Shown: piece by piece, positions 1 through 8,293 of the stretch
Layout: every line of letters begins with the position of its first letter
Numbering within the stretch: the first letter of the stretch is position 1
Source: DATARH01 sp035534855
Lineage (GTDB): Bacteria > Pseudomonadota > Alphaproteobacteria > ATCC43930 > CGMCC-115725
Length of the DNA: 64,000 nt
NCBI GenBank assembly: GCA_035534855.1
Contig: DATLRD010000115.1
Location: 1-64,000, forward strand
Direction: 5' to 3'
Made by a program: the position numbers and the translations under genes
Notes under the pieces: model-generated
What the model saw: the letters and a program-made list of their open reading frames with translations, nothing else
What the model was told of the DNA's origin: nothing
The model's database searches: none

Positions 1-1227
1 CAGAACATCGCCAGCATCGCCAACCAGGCAGCGAACGGCGGCGCCACCTCGCAGCAATTGGCCGCTCTGCAGCAGGTCGTGGCTCAGCTGCAGACCCAGG
101 TCTCGACGATCTCGACGCAGACGAATTTCAACGGCGTCAACTTGCTCGACGGGTCGTTCCAGGGGATCAGCTTCCAGGTCGGCGCTCAGGCCGGGCAGAC
201 CATCGGCCTGTCGCTGGCCAACACGGCGGCCAACCAGATCGGCTCCTACGAGTCGGGTGCCGCGGCCGCGGGCATCTACACCGCTGCCGGTGTCGGAACT
301 GGCGGCGTCGCCGACAACACCGGTGCATCGTATTTGATCACCGCGGGTGGCACGGGCGCTTTCACCGCGGGCACGTTCGGCGTGTCGGGTTCGGCCGGTA
401 ACGCCGGCATCACGGTTTTGACGAAGACTGATACTGCGCAGGGCGTCGCGCAGTCGATCAATGCTGCAACCTCGAGCACAAATGTGCAGGCGAACGCCGT
501 GACCAGTATCGCCTTCACGGTGACCACTGGCTCGCTGTCGTTCAGTCTCGGCAATGGCACCGGTGCGGCGCAGACCAACACCGCCCAGATCAACGCGACA
601 GTGACCGACGTGTCGCAGTCGGGTCTGGCGGCGCTGACCAACCAGATCAACCAGGCGACGTCGCAAACTGGCGTTACCGCGACGGTCAATTCCGCCAAAC
701 AGCTGGTGCTGACCCAGGCGAGCGGCGACAACATCTCGATCGGCAATTTTGCTACCGGTGGTGGCACGCTTGCCGCGGTTGGCCTAACCCTCGATGGATC
801 CACCAATGCGTCGGCAACCGTCCAAGGCAAGGTGACCTTGCAGTCGAACCAGAGCTTTGCCCTGTCCGCCAGCGCCGCCACGGATATCGGCCTCGGCGCG
901 ACGTCGACCCTCTCGAACCTGTCGGGCGTCAACGTCAGCACGGCGGCCGGGGCGACGGCGGCGTTGAACGTCGTCACCTTCGCGCTGCAACAGCTCGAGA
1001 GCGTCGGCAGCCAGCTCGGCGCGGTGCAGCAGCGGTTGCAGGCGACGGTCGGCAACCTGCAGACCACCAACACCAACCTGACCGCCGCGCGGTCGACCGT
1101 GCAGGATGCCAACATCCCGCAGGTCACCACCCAGCTGACCCAGGCGCAGATCCTGCAGCAGGCGGGCGTGTCGGCTCTCACCCAGTCGACCTCGCTGCAG
1201 CAATCGTTCCTGAAGCTGCTCCAGTAG
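1..1227 (+). CDS. fliC: Flagellin, 5' end outside window
   Basis: Filament subunit exported by the flagellar type III apparatus and polymerised outside the cell. The reading frame is open from base 1. It begins in the conserved N-terminal helical region (IANQAANGG, then QTNFNGVNLLDGS), so roughly the first 85 residues are missing. The middle is a Ser/Thr/Ala/Gly-rich variable domain. The last 90 residues are the canonical C-terminal coiled coil, with LGAVQQRL and a tail ending in LLQ. The cap gene and a FliS chaperone follow at once, which confirms the context. The symbol is generic, since other flagellin copies may exist elsewhere. Confidence 0.93.
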   Translation, partial: QNIASIANQAANGGATSQQLAALQQVVAQLQTQVSTISTQTNFNGVNLLDGSFQGISFQVGAQAGQTIGLSLANTAANQIGSYESGAAAAGIYTAAGVGTGGVADNTGASYLITAGGTGAFTAGTFGVSGSAGNAGITVLTKTDTAQGVAQSINAATSSTNVQANAVTSIAFTVTTGSLSFSLGNGTGAAQTNTAQINATVTDVSQSGLAALTNQINQATSQTGVTATVNSAKQLVLTQASGDNISIGNFATGGGTLAAVGLTLDGSTNASATVQGKVTLQSNQSFALSASAATDIGLGATSTLSNLSGVNVSTAAGATAALNVVTFALQQLESVGSQLGAVQQRLQATVGNLQTTNTNLTAARSTVQDANIPQVTTQLTQAQILQQAGVSALTQSTSLQQSFLKLLQ

Positions 1228-1267
1228 AGTCGGCAGGGTACGTAACGGTAGGTTGGCACAGGATCGT

Positions 1268-1294
1268 CCGCCCCCGGGATTTCCCCGGGGGCGG
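1268..1294 (+). terminator. GC-rich hairpin between flagellin and fliD
   Basis: A perfect 11-bp inverted repeat (1268-1278 with 1284-1294, loop ATTTC) starts 40 bases after the flagellin stop. No T-tract follows, so it may be an mRNA 3'-end stabiliser or a partial terminator that lowers fliD expression relative to flagellin, rather than a full Rho-independent terminator. Confidence 0.45.
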
Positions 1295-1326
1295 GTGGTC
1301 TCGAAAGAGGGGTAGAGGAGCGGTAA

Positions 1327-2904
1327 ATGGCGGTGAGCAGTCTGCTGAGCTCCAGCCAAATCACCTCGCTCATTCAGCAGGCGCAGGCGGCTGACCAGGC
1401 CCCCGCCGGGGTGCTGCAGGCTCAGGAAAAACCGATCCAGGCGCAGATCTCGGCGCTGCAGCAGGTGCAGGGCGCCCTGTCGGGTCTGCAATCGGCGCTC
1501 TCCGGCCTGGCCAACATCCAGTCGCTGGCGCAGCGCACGGTCAACGTCTCGCCGAGCGGCGCGGTGCAGGCCACCGCCACCAACGCCGCCGCGGCCGGAA
1601 CCTACAACCTATCGGGCATCCATCTTGCGACCGCAGAAAGCCTGATCTCGTCGGGCTCGGCCAGCGCGAGCGGCACGATCGGCTCGGGCAGCCTGTCGAT
1701 CACGGTCGGCAGTGGTTCCGCGATCAACATCAGCATTACCAGCGGGCAATCGAGCCTTTCGGGAATCGCCACGGCGATCGATCAGGCCAATGCCGGAGTG
1801 CAGGCCTCTGTCGTGTTTGACGGGTCAAAATATCATCTGGTGCTGACCGGCGACGGAACCGGGACAGGCAAAGCATTCACGGTCAGCGGCAGCGGCGCGA
1901 TGGCGGGTTTCAGCTATTCCGGCGGCGCCTCGGGCCTTAGTGAGACTCAGAAGGCGGCGAACGCGTCGTTCTCGCTCAACGGCCTCACGATCAGCAGCGG
2001 GTCCAATTCGATCTCCGGGGTGGTTCCCGGCCTCAGCCTGACGCTGGCCGCCAGCGGCAACGCGACGCTGACGGTCTCGCAGGATTCCACGGCGCTTGCC
2101 GGTGCGGCGCAGAACCTCGTGACCTCGCTGAACCAGGTGCTGTCGACGATCGCGAAGAATGCGTCGTACAGCCAGACCAGCGGCGCCGGCCCGCTGTTCG
2201 GCAATGTCGGGCTCGAAATCATCCGCACCGATCTGCTCGACGCGATCAGCACCCCGCCCAACGGCGCGGCCTCGGCAACCTCGCCCTATTCGACGCTCAG
2301 CGCGATCGGCTTCTCGGTCACAAGCGGCGGTACGGTCGCGCTCAACAACTCGACCTTTCAGGCGGCGACGCAAACCAATTACGGCGCGGTCGCCGCGCTG
2401 CTCGGCGAATTCGGCCAGGCCAGCAACTCCAACGTCTCGATCCAGGGGCTCGGCGCCGCGCTGCCGGGCAGCTACGCGGTGTCGATCACCTCAAACACCA
2501 GCGGGTCGGTCGTCGGTAGCGTCAACGGCGAGGCGGCAAGCGGCAGCGGCGGGGTATTGGTGGTCAGCGGCAGCGGTGCGGCGCACGGTCTGGCGCTCCA
2601 GATCGCACCGGGCGTCACCGGCAATCTCGGCACCGTCACGATCAGCCAGGGCGTCTACAGCAGTCTCAACAGCATCCTCAATTCGGCGCTGGCCAGCGGC
2701 AGCGGCAGCATCACCGGCGCAATCACCAACCTCAACAACTCGATCACGGGAATGAACAAGCAGATCCAGCAAATCCTGGCTCAGGCTCAGGCCGAGACGC
2801 AGATGCTGACGCAGCAGTTCTCCCAGGCCCAGGCCACGCTGGGCCAGCTGTCGACGGTGAGCCAATTTCTTACCACCTACTTCAATCAATCTTCCGGCGG
2901 CTGA
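1327..2904 (+). CDS. fliD: Flagellar filament cap protein FliD
   Basis: Caps the growing filament and helps flagellin subunits fold into it. The protein has 525 residues. The N-terminal coil (about 1-100) is rich in Gln/Ala/Leu. A Ser/Gly-rich beta domain follows. The C-terminal coil (about 455-520) contains NNSITGMNKQIQQILAQAQ and ends in LTTYFNQSSGG, the usual FliD tail. The ATG follows AGAGGAG seven bases upstream. It lies between flagellin and fliS, the standard order. The Gly/Ser/Asn content is high even for this family. The family call rests on both end regions and on context. Confidence 0.9.
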   Translation: MAVSSLLSSSQITSLIQQAQAADQAPAGVLQAQEKPIQAQISALQQVQGALSGLQSALSGLANIQSLAQRTVNVSPSGAVQATATNAAAAGTYNLSGIHLATAESLISSGSASASGTIGSGSLSITVGSGSAINISITSGQSSLSGIATAIDQANAGVQASVVFDGSKYHLVLTGDGTGTGKAFTVSGSGAMAGFSYSGGASGLSETQKAANASFSLNGLTISSGSNSISGVVPGLSLTLAASGNATLTVSQDSTALAGAAQNLVTSLNQVLSTIAKNASYSQTSGAGPLFGNVGLEIIRTDLLDAISTPPNGAASATSPYSTLSAIGFSVTSGGTVALNNSTFQAATQTNYGAVAALLGEFGQASNSNVSIQGLGAALPGSYAVSITSNTSGSVVGSVNGEAASGSGGVLVVSGSGAAHGLALQIAPGVTGNLGTVTISQGVYSSLNSILNSALASGSGSITGAITNLNNSITGMNKQIQQILAQAQAETQMLTQQFSQAQATLGQLSTVSQFLTTYFNQSSGG

Positions 2905-2918
2905 GCGGGAGGCCAACA

Positions 2919-3359
2919 ATGATCGGTACGATGAGGGGTTTGACCGGGCCAGAGGCTTACCGCGTCATGGAAGGCGTCGGCGCGGCGCCGGAAGATTTCA
3001 TGAAGATGGCGCTCGACGCGGCGCGCACGATGCTCTTGCGGGCCGAGGCCGCTATCCGCGCGGGCGACCGCGTGGAAAAGGCCAAAGCGCTGGGCTCGGC
3101 CGGCAATGTCGTCGAGTTCATGCTGGGGCTGTCGGGCATCACGCCGGGCGCGCTCAGCGATTGCCTTACCAGCGTCTACCGCTATGTGCTGGCCGCGATC
3201 CTTAAAGGCAACATCGCCGACGACGCCGAGGCGGTGGTGGCCGGGCGCGTCGCCCTCGAAGAGCTGGCCGCGACCTGGCGCAAGATCTTCCCCGACGCGA
3301 TCGCCTGGAATGATCCCGGAGACGCCACCGTGCTGAGCGGGAGCGGCGACCATGTCTGA
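2919..3359 (+). CDS. fliS: Flagellar export chaperone FliS
   Basis: A small helical cytoplasmic chaperone that binds the flagellin C-terminus before export. The 146-residue product shows the family pattern: an N-terminal AYRVMEGVGAAPEDFMKMALD, then an amphipathic helix AARTMLLRAEAAIRAGD and a third helix KAKALGSAGNVVEFMLGLS. The start lies 14 bases after fliD. Its 3' end overlaps the next gene by 8 bases, so the two are probably translationally coupled. The usual Tyr-rich N-terminal motif is only partly kept, which leaves some distance from well-studied FliS proteins. Confidence 0.8.
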   Translation: MIGTMRGLTGPEAYRVMEGVGAAPEDFMKMALDAARTMLLRAEAAIRAGDRVEKAKALGSAGNVVEFMLGLSGITPGALSDCLTSVYRYVLAAILKGNIADDAEAVVAGRVALEELAATWRKIFPDAIAWNDPGDATVLSGSGDHV

Positions 3360-3675
3360 TCCGATCCAGGGCATCAACACCGGCGGGCCGCTCGGCATCG
3401 GCGGTGCTGGCCAGTCCGGCGCGACCCAGGGGGCCGGGCAGTCGAAGCAGCCGGCCGCAGCTCCCCAGCGCGACCACGCCGATGTCGGCGGCACCCAGGC
3501 GCTGCTGACCCAGATTGCCGATGCCGCCAGCAGCGTCCCGACGATCGACCAGAGCAAGGTCGCCGCGCTGCGGCAGCAGATCGCCGCCGGCACCTATCAG
3601 GTCAACCCGCAGCAGATCGCGCAAAAGATGCTCGGCCTCGACGCCAATCTTCCGGCGGGCGGGAGCGGCAGTTGA
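3352..3675 (+). CDS. flgM: Anti-sigma-28 factor FlgM
   Basis: Holds the flagellar sigma factor FliA inactive until the hook is complete, and is then exported. The 107-residue product has a disordered Gly/Gln/Pro-rich N-terminal half. Its C-terminal segment, DQSKVAALRQQIAAGTYQV followed by NPQQIAQKML (about 65-94), matches the FlgM sigma-binding region. The ATG lies inside the last codons of fliS. In the best-known flagellar systems flgM sits near flgA/flgN, so its place directly behind fliS is unusual. It ends the flagellar operon here. Confidence 0.85.
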   Translation: MSDPIQGINTGGPLGIGGAGQSGATQGAGQSKQPAAAPQRDHADVGGTQALLTQIADAASSVPTIDQSKVAALRQQIAAGTYQVNPQQIAQKMLGLDANLPAGGSGS

Positions 3676-3688
3676 TCCGAGGCGGCGC

Positions 3689-3718
3689 GCCGGCCGGGGA
3701 CGGCGACCCCGGGCCGGC
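3689..3718. terminator. Hairpin between convergent flgM and a small gene
   Basis: GCCGGCCGGGG (3689-3699) pairs with 3707-3718 with one bulged G and a 7-base loop. It lies between the stop of flgM and the stop of the minus-strand gene that ends at 3719, so it is well placed as a two-way terminator. No clear T-tract is present. Confidence 0.5.
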
Positions 3719-3979
3719 TTACGAAGCGAGCCGGATGCTGGCGAAGATCGGGTCGGCCGCGGCCAGTTCGGCGGCACGGCGGATCCATTCCTGCACCCGC
3801 GCCAGCCGGGCGGCGGCCTGGTGGATGTCGTCGCGGTCGGCGACATCGCGAAAGGCTTCGAGGATCTGTTCCAGACATTCATCCTCGGTCGCGATGACCG
3901 CCGGCGGCGGGTCGCCTACCGGACATGCTGGCGCGTCCGCGATCGCCCTCGCCTTGATCAATCTTCCTCGCCGGATCAT
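3719..3979 (-). CDS. Small helical protein of unknown function
   Basis: An 86-residue product, not recognised. The C-terminal half is acidic and helical (ECLEQILEAFRDVADRDD, then LARVQEWIRRAAELAAADP) and could form a helical hairpin. I chose the ATG at 3979 because GAGGGGG lies just upstream of it; a GTG at 4006 would add nine residues. It is convergent with flgM. The strand is preferred because the opposite frame reads as Ser/Arg-rich low-complexity sequence. The position next to the flagellar operon may be coincidence. Confidence 0.5.
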   Translation of the reverse strand: MIRRGRLIKARAIADAPACPVGDPPPAVIATEDECLEQILEAFRDVADRDDIHQAAARLARVQEWIRRAAELAAADPIFASIRLAS

Positions 3980-4120
3980 TTCCCCCTCGGCGACGCCCTG
4001 CAGCACCTGGTACCGGCCTGATCGCCGGGGCGAAAGTCGTTACCCCTCGGCGCTGCCGGCCCCGGCGCAAAATCGACCAGCGAATCGCTCACGCTACAGC
4101 CGAATCCCCAGCGCAATAGC

Positions 4121-4149
4121 TTGACGATAAACGAAAAATTTTCAATCTT
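4121..4149 (+). promoter_or_regulatory. Possible sigma-70-type promoter of the XRE regulator
   Basis: TTGACG (4121-4126) fits a -35 box. After 17 bases comes a weak -10, AATCTT. The spacer carries the 11-base palindrome GAAAAATTTTC (4133-4143), a plausible operator for autoregulation. Only the -35 is convincing. Confidence 0.35.
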
Positions 4150-4166
4150 CTGTGCCGGAGCCGGGG

Positions 4167-5225
4167 ATGCGAGCCAGGGCCGAAATTGTTTTTCCAAACA
4201 ATATCAAAGAGTTTCGCCTCAGGCGTCAACTCACGCAGGAGCAGCTTGGCCGTATGATGCAGCCGCCGATCGGCGAATCGACAATTTCCAAAATGGAAAG
4301 CGGCGAGCGCCGGTTGACGAATTTGCAGCTTTCTGACCTGGCCAACATTCTAAAGTGCCGCCCCGAGGAAATCCCGGTCGTCACCGGGCGCGACCCGTCG
4401 CACGGGGTCGAGCGCTGGCAGAAGGCGCAGCAGGAAGCGATCGGCAACAGTATCGCCAGCGGCGCCGCGGCCACCGGTTATGTGCTCGCCCAGCTGCGCA
4501 AAAAGTACGGCAAGACGATGCAGCAGGTCGCCGATGCGATCGACATGACTCTGTCAGTCTATCACCGGATGGAGATGGCGAGCCGGATCATCCAGGGCGA
4601 CGAGATCGAGGCCGTCGCCAAGCTTTACGGAATGACCGCGACCGAGCTGATCGCGCTGTTCGAGCGGCGCACGCGGGACAACCTCGAACAGCTGAAGAAC
4701 GGCGTGCCGCCCGAGCGGCTGCTGCCGCGGGTGCCCCGCTCGCTGTTGCGCGAGGACGCCAAATGGGGGCGGCTCGGCGCGCTCGAACGCTATGCGATCC
4801 GCCGCAGCATCCGCTATGTCGGGGCGCCGGCGGAGGCGACGGCGCTGCCGGTCTACGGGCAAATGAAGACCGGTCGGGGCGGCGCGCATCATTTCGCGAT
4901 CGAACTCGACTCGGCGGTCGACCGGATCCCGGTCCGCGACCTGCTCCGTCCCAGCGACGAGAGCTTTCTGGTGCGCAATTTCTCGCAGCGCCTCGGCTTT
5001 CTGCTGCGGCCGGGGGCGCTTGCCTATGTCGACCCCCGCACCCCGGTGGCGATGGGTGACATCGCCTTTGTCGTGCGCGGCGACGGGTCGGCCGATGCCG
5101 GGGTGGTGATCGGCGACGGGATCGGGCCGTTGATGTTCAAGATGTACAACCCGGAAGAACAAGTCTCGCTCAGCGATCCGTCGATCGCCAGCGTGCTGCG
5201 CATCGGCATGCTGATCCTGCCTTAG
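4167..5225 (+). CDS. XRE-family regulator with two HTH domains and an S24-like C-terminus
   Basis: A probable DNA-binding repressor of 352 residues. The first HTH lies near residues 9-60 (FRLRRQLTQEQLGRMM, then STISKMESGERRL). A second HTH-like segment lies near 105-160 (YVLAQLRKKYGKTMQQVADA). The C-terminal 140 residues have a LexA/CI-like pattern (RPGALAYVDP, then VAMGDIAFVV). A serine in NFSQRLG and a lysine in LMFKMYNP are roughly where a Ser-Lys dyad would sit, but I cannot tell whether it could cleave itself. ATG 4167 is preferred over GTG 4152 because GGAG lies 7-8 bases upstream. No phage genes are nearby. Confidence 0.75.
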   Translation: MRARAEIVFPNNIKEFRLRRQLTQEQLGRMMQPPIGESTISKMESGERRLTNLQLSDLANILKCRPEEIPVVTGRDPSHGVERWQKAQQEAIGNSIASGAAATGYVLAQLRKKYGKTMQQVADAIDMTLSVYHRMEMASRIIQGDEIEAVAKLYGMTATELIALFERRTRDNLEQLKNGVPPERLLPRVPRSLLREDAKWGRLGALERYAIRRSIRYVGAPAEATALPVYGQMKTGRGGAHHFAIELDSAVDRIPVRDLLRPSDESFLVRNFSQRLGFLLRPGALAYVDPRTPVAMGDIAFVVRGDGSADAGVVIGDGIGPLMFKMYNPEEQVSLSDPSIASVLRIGMLILP

Positions 5226-5454
5226 GAGCAGGCCTCGCCGATTCGCCGCGCGCGCGGCGGCGGTGCGCGCGAACTCACGCCGCGGTGGCGCAGCGCGGTG
5301 CGGAAATCCCCGAAAACCGCCACGTCACGCCGCTGGCAGGCCGGGGCCGCAAAGAAGCGATCAAGCGGGCCCGGGTGATCGTATAGATTGATGCGGGAGT
5401 TCCGTTCCGCGGGCGCAAGCACATCCGCGCCTCACCCGGGCAGCGGGGTGGATC

Positions 5455-8277
5455 ATGCAGCAAAGGCGAGCGGGCCAGGCGTGGCGGTTGCCGGGGTGGT
5501 TGCCGCCGCCGCTGATGGCGGCGGTCGCCGCCGTCGCCGTCGCCGTGGCGCTGCCGGCGGGGCTGGCGGCCGTACCAGGTGGTTGGGCGCTGCTCTCCGC
5601 GCCGCGCACCCGCATCGTCCTCGCCACCGCGCTGTTCGCCGCGCCGGCCCTGGCGGGGCTGGCGGTGGCGCTGCGCGGCGTCGGCGAGGTGCGTTCCCGT
5701 CTCGCGACGCCCGATGCCGCGGCCCGGCAGGTCGTGGTCCGCCTGCTTATCGCCGCCGTGATGCTCGTCTACAGCGTCGCGATCGAGACATTAGCGCCGG
5801 GCGAACCGGCGATCCGCTGCCTGATGATCGGTGCGCTCGGCGTCGCCTGCGCCTGGCTGTTTCTGATGCACGCGACCCTGATCCCGGCGCCGTCGGCGTT
5901 GCGCCGCATGGTGGCGATGATCGTCGATATCGGCCTGTTGTCGGCGTTTCTGCACGCCGGCGACGTGCTGACCGCGGCGTGGTACCCGCTCTATCCGTAT
6001 TTGGCGATCCGCAGCGGGGTCGACGACGACGGCCGGGCGCGATGGCTGGCGACCGGGCTGAGCCTGGCCGGGTTTGGCGTCGTCGTCGCGACCACTGCGT
6101 TCTGGCGCGCCCAGCCGGTGCTGTCGGCGGGGTTGCTCGCCGCGATCGCGCTGCTGCCGGCCTATGTCGCCTCGCTGCTGTGGGCGCTGGTCCGCGCCCG
6201 CGAGCAGGCCGAGGCGGCCGGCGCGGCGAAGGTCCGGCTGCTCGCCGGGCTGGCCGACGATTTGCGCGAAACGCTGAGGGCCCTGCTGCGCGCCGGCGCA
6301 AAGCTCGACCGTACCGGGCTGACCGAGGCGGAGAGCGAGATCATCGCGCGGATGCGGCTGAGCGCGCGGGCCGCGCTGGTGCAGGTCGAGGAGCTGCCGA
6401 CCTACGTCGCCATCGAGGCCGGCGAATTCGCGCCCGAAACCCGCTCGTTCGATCTTTATCAGCTGATCCACGGCGCTGCGGCGGCGCTGCGGCCGCAGGC
6501 TGCCGACCGCGGGATCGCGCTGAGCGTGCGCATCGACCCGCGCCTGCCTTATGAGCTGCGCGGCTGGCCGCACCAGCTGCGCCAGCTACTGGTCTGCCTC
6601 GTCGCCAGCGCTGTGCGGCGCACCGAGCGCGGTGCGGTAGAGGTGCAGCTCGACCCGGTCGAGCTTTCCGGCGACGGCGTGTCGCTATGCATGTCGGTGC
6701 GCGACCACGGCAACCGTGTCGAGCGGGCGCGCGGCGCGGGCGGCGAACGGCACGGCCGCGACCCGGCGATCGTCGTCGCCCGGCGCCTCGCGGGGGCGAT
6801 GGGCGGCCGGTTCAAGGCAGCCGGCAGCCCGCGCAACGGGCTCGAATTCTCCTGCGAATTGCCGTTCGCGATCGACCGCGCCGCCGCGGCGCAACTGCTC
6901 GACCTCGATGGCCTGCCGGTGCTGATTGCGACCGACGACCCCGGGTTTGCCGACGAGCTGGCCGCCGCGCTCGGCGCGTGGCGGGCCGAGGCGGTGTGGA
7001 TCGGGGCCGCCGAACCGGCGCTGTCCCGGGTCGAGGCGCTGCCCGCGGCGGAGCAGCGGCCGGTGCTGATCGTCGACGGCCGCGACGACGTGGTGTCGGC
7101 GCTGAGCTGGGCGCATCGTGCGATCCGCGCAAACCCGGCTGCGGCCCCTTATGTACTGTTCGTCGCCGCCGAAAGCCGCATCGACAGCGTGATCGGGCTC
7201 GCCGAGGGCCAGCTCGACGCGATCCTGCCGGCGCCGTTCACCCACGGGGTGCTGCAGAGCACGCTGCACGCGCTGCGCGTCGGCGCCGCTGACTGGTTTC
7301 CGTCCGAACCGCTGCCGGCCGCGACGCCGGTGCTCGCCGAGCCGCTGCTCGGCCGCCGCGCCGCGGCCAATCCGCGTCCGCCGCCGGCCGCCGAAGACGG
7401 CGCAGCGGACGCGCAACCGGCGCTGGCGCGGCGCCGTCGTGCGGCGCGACCGCCGGTGCGGCAAGGGCCGTCGCACATCCTGCTGGCAGCGGCCAACGCG
7501 GCGAACCGCAAGATCATTGGCCACATCCTTGGCAGCACCCGGTTCGTCGCGCACCTCGTCGCCGACGCCGACCAGGCGCTGGCGGCGCTGGACGCGCGGG
7601 AGATCGACCTGATCCTGCTTGACCTCGGCACGCCGCCCGATGCCGACCTGGCGACCGCCGAACGCTGCCGCGCCGCCTATCCCGAGGTGCCGATCGTCGC
7701 GCTCAGCGCCGACGGCGAACCCGACGCGCCGCTCGTCGGCGCCGGGATCGACGCGGTGCTGGCCAAGCCGATCGAACCGAGCCGGCTGCTCGCCGAGATC
7801 GAGGCGGCGCTCGGCGGCAGCCCGCCGCAGCCGGCGCCGCCACCGCCTGAACCGGCGCGCTCGGATGCCGTCATCACCGATATCGCCTCGCACCCGCGGT
7901 TTGCCGGGGCCGACCCGGCCACGGCAGACGCGGCGCGCATCGACCCGCACGCCGTCGATGCACTGTGGTCGCTCGGCGGCGGCGCGTTCTTCGACGATCT
8001 GGTCGCGACGTTCCGCGCCGATTCACGCCAGATCCTGCAACGGATCGGCGGCGCCGTGGCGGTCGGCGACGCTGCCGGCTTCGCCGCTGCGGTCCAGGCG
8101 CTGCGCAACTGCACCGCCAGTTTCGGCAGCGTCCAGCTACGCCAGATTCTGGTGTCGATGCAGCGGGTCGGCGAACCGGAGCTGCGCCAGAAAGGAATGC
8201 TGTTTCTGCAGCAGCTCAGTGCCGAGGTGGCCCGGCTCGACGAGCTGCTGACCGAATACCGCAAAGCCGGGCAATAG
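5455..8277 (+). CDS. RpfC-like membrane hybrid sensor protein, degenerate
   Basis: The 940-residue protein has the layout of RpfC-type hybrid kinases. About seven hydrophobic segments come first (20-245), then a HisKA/HATPase-like region (259-480), two receiver-like domains (about 487-620 and 680-790) and a C-terminal Hpt-like helical domain (about 830-935). Key residues are missing. The H-box reads LLAGLADDLRETL (262-274) with no His, the N-box asparagines are Cys381 and Ser385, and the Hpt histidine is Gln881. The second receiver keeps Asp723 and Lys771. It is probably a signalling scaffold or phosphate sink rather than an active kinase. No partner regulator is adjacent. Confidence 0.75.
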   Translation: MQQRRAGQAWRLPGWLPPPLMAAVAAVAVAVALPAGLAAVPGGWALLSAPRTRIVLATALFAAPALAGLAVALRGVGEVRSRLATPDAAARQVVVRLLIAAVMLVYSVAIETLAPGEPAIRCLMIGALGVACAWLFLMHATLIPAPSALRRMVAMIVDIGLLSAFLHAGDVLTAAWYPLYPYLAIRSGVDDDGRARWLATGLSLAGFGVVVATTAFWRAQPVLSAGLLAAIALLPAYVASLLWALVRAREQAEAAGAAKVRLLAGLADDLRETLRALLRAGAKLDRTGLTEAESEIIARMRLSARAALVQVEELPTYVAIEAGEFAPETRSFDLYQLIHGAAAALRPQAADRGIALSVRIDPRLPYELRGWPHQLRQLLVCLVASAVRRTERGAVEVQLDPVELSGDGVSLCMSVRDHGNRVERARGAGGERHGRDPAIVVARRLAGAMGGRFKAAGSPRNGLEFSCELPFAIDRAAAAQLLDLDGLPVLIATDDPGFADELAAALGAWRAEAVWIGAAEPALSRVEALPAAEQRPVLIVDGRDDVVSALSWAHRAIRANPAAAPYVLFVAAESRIDSVIGLAEGQLDAILPAPFTHGVLQSTLHALRVGAADWFPSEPLPAATPVLAEPLLGRRAAANPRPPPAAEDGAADAQPALARRRRAARPPVRQGPSHILLAAANAANRKIIGHILGSTRFVAHLVADADQALAALDAREIDLILLDLGTPPDADLATAERCRAAYPEVPIVALSADGEPDAPLVGAGIDAVLAKPIEPSRLLAEIEAALGGSPPQPAPPPPEPARSDAVITDIASHPRFAGADPATADAARIDPHAVDALWSLGGGAFFDDLVATFRADSRQILQRIGGAVAVGDAAGFAAAVQALRNCTASFGSVQLRQILVSMQRVGEPELRQKGMLFLQQLSAEVARLDELLTEYRKAGQ

Positions 8278-8293
8278 GCCGGCGGCGGCGCCG

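Noticed and set aside
1245..1270. TGGCAC near 1254 considered as the -24 box of a sigma-54 promoter for fliD
   Set aside because: No TTGC element follows at the required distance.
276..1373. 365-codon minus-strand frame opposite flagellin
   Set aside because: Flagellin is unmistakable on the plus strand; the antisense frame is rich in Cys/Val/Pro and has no family resemblance.
5388..6554. 388-codon frame overlapping the start of the RpfC-like gene
   Set aside because: Arg/Gly/Ala-dominated shadow; the overlapping frame has membrane segments and domains.
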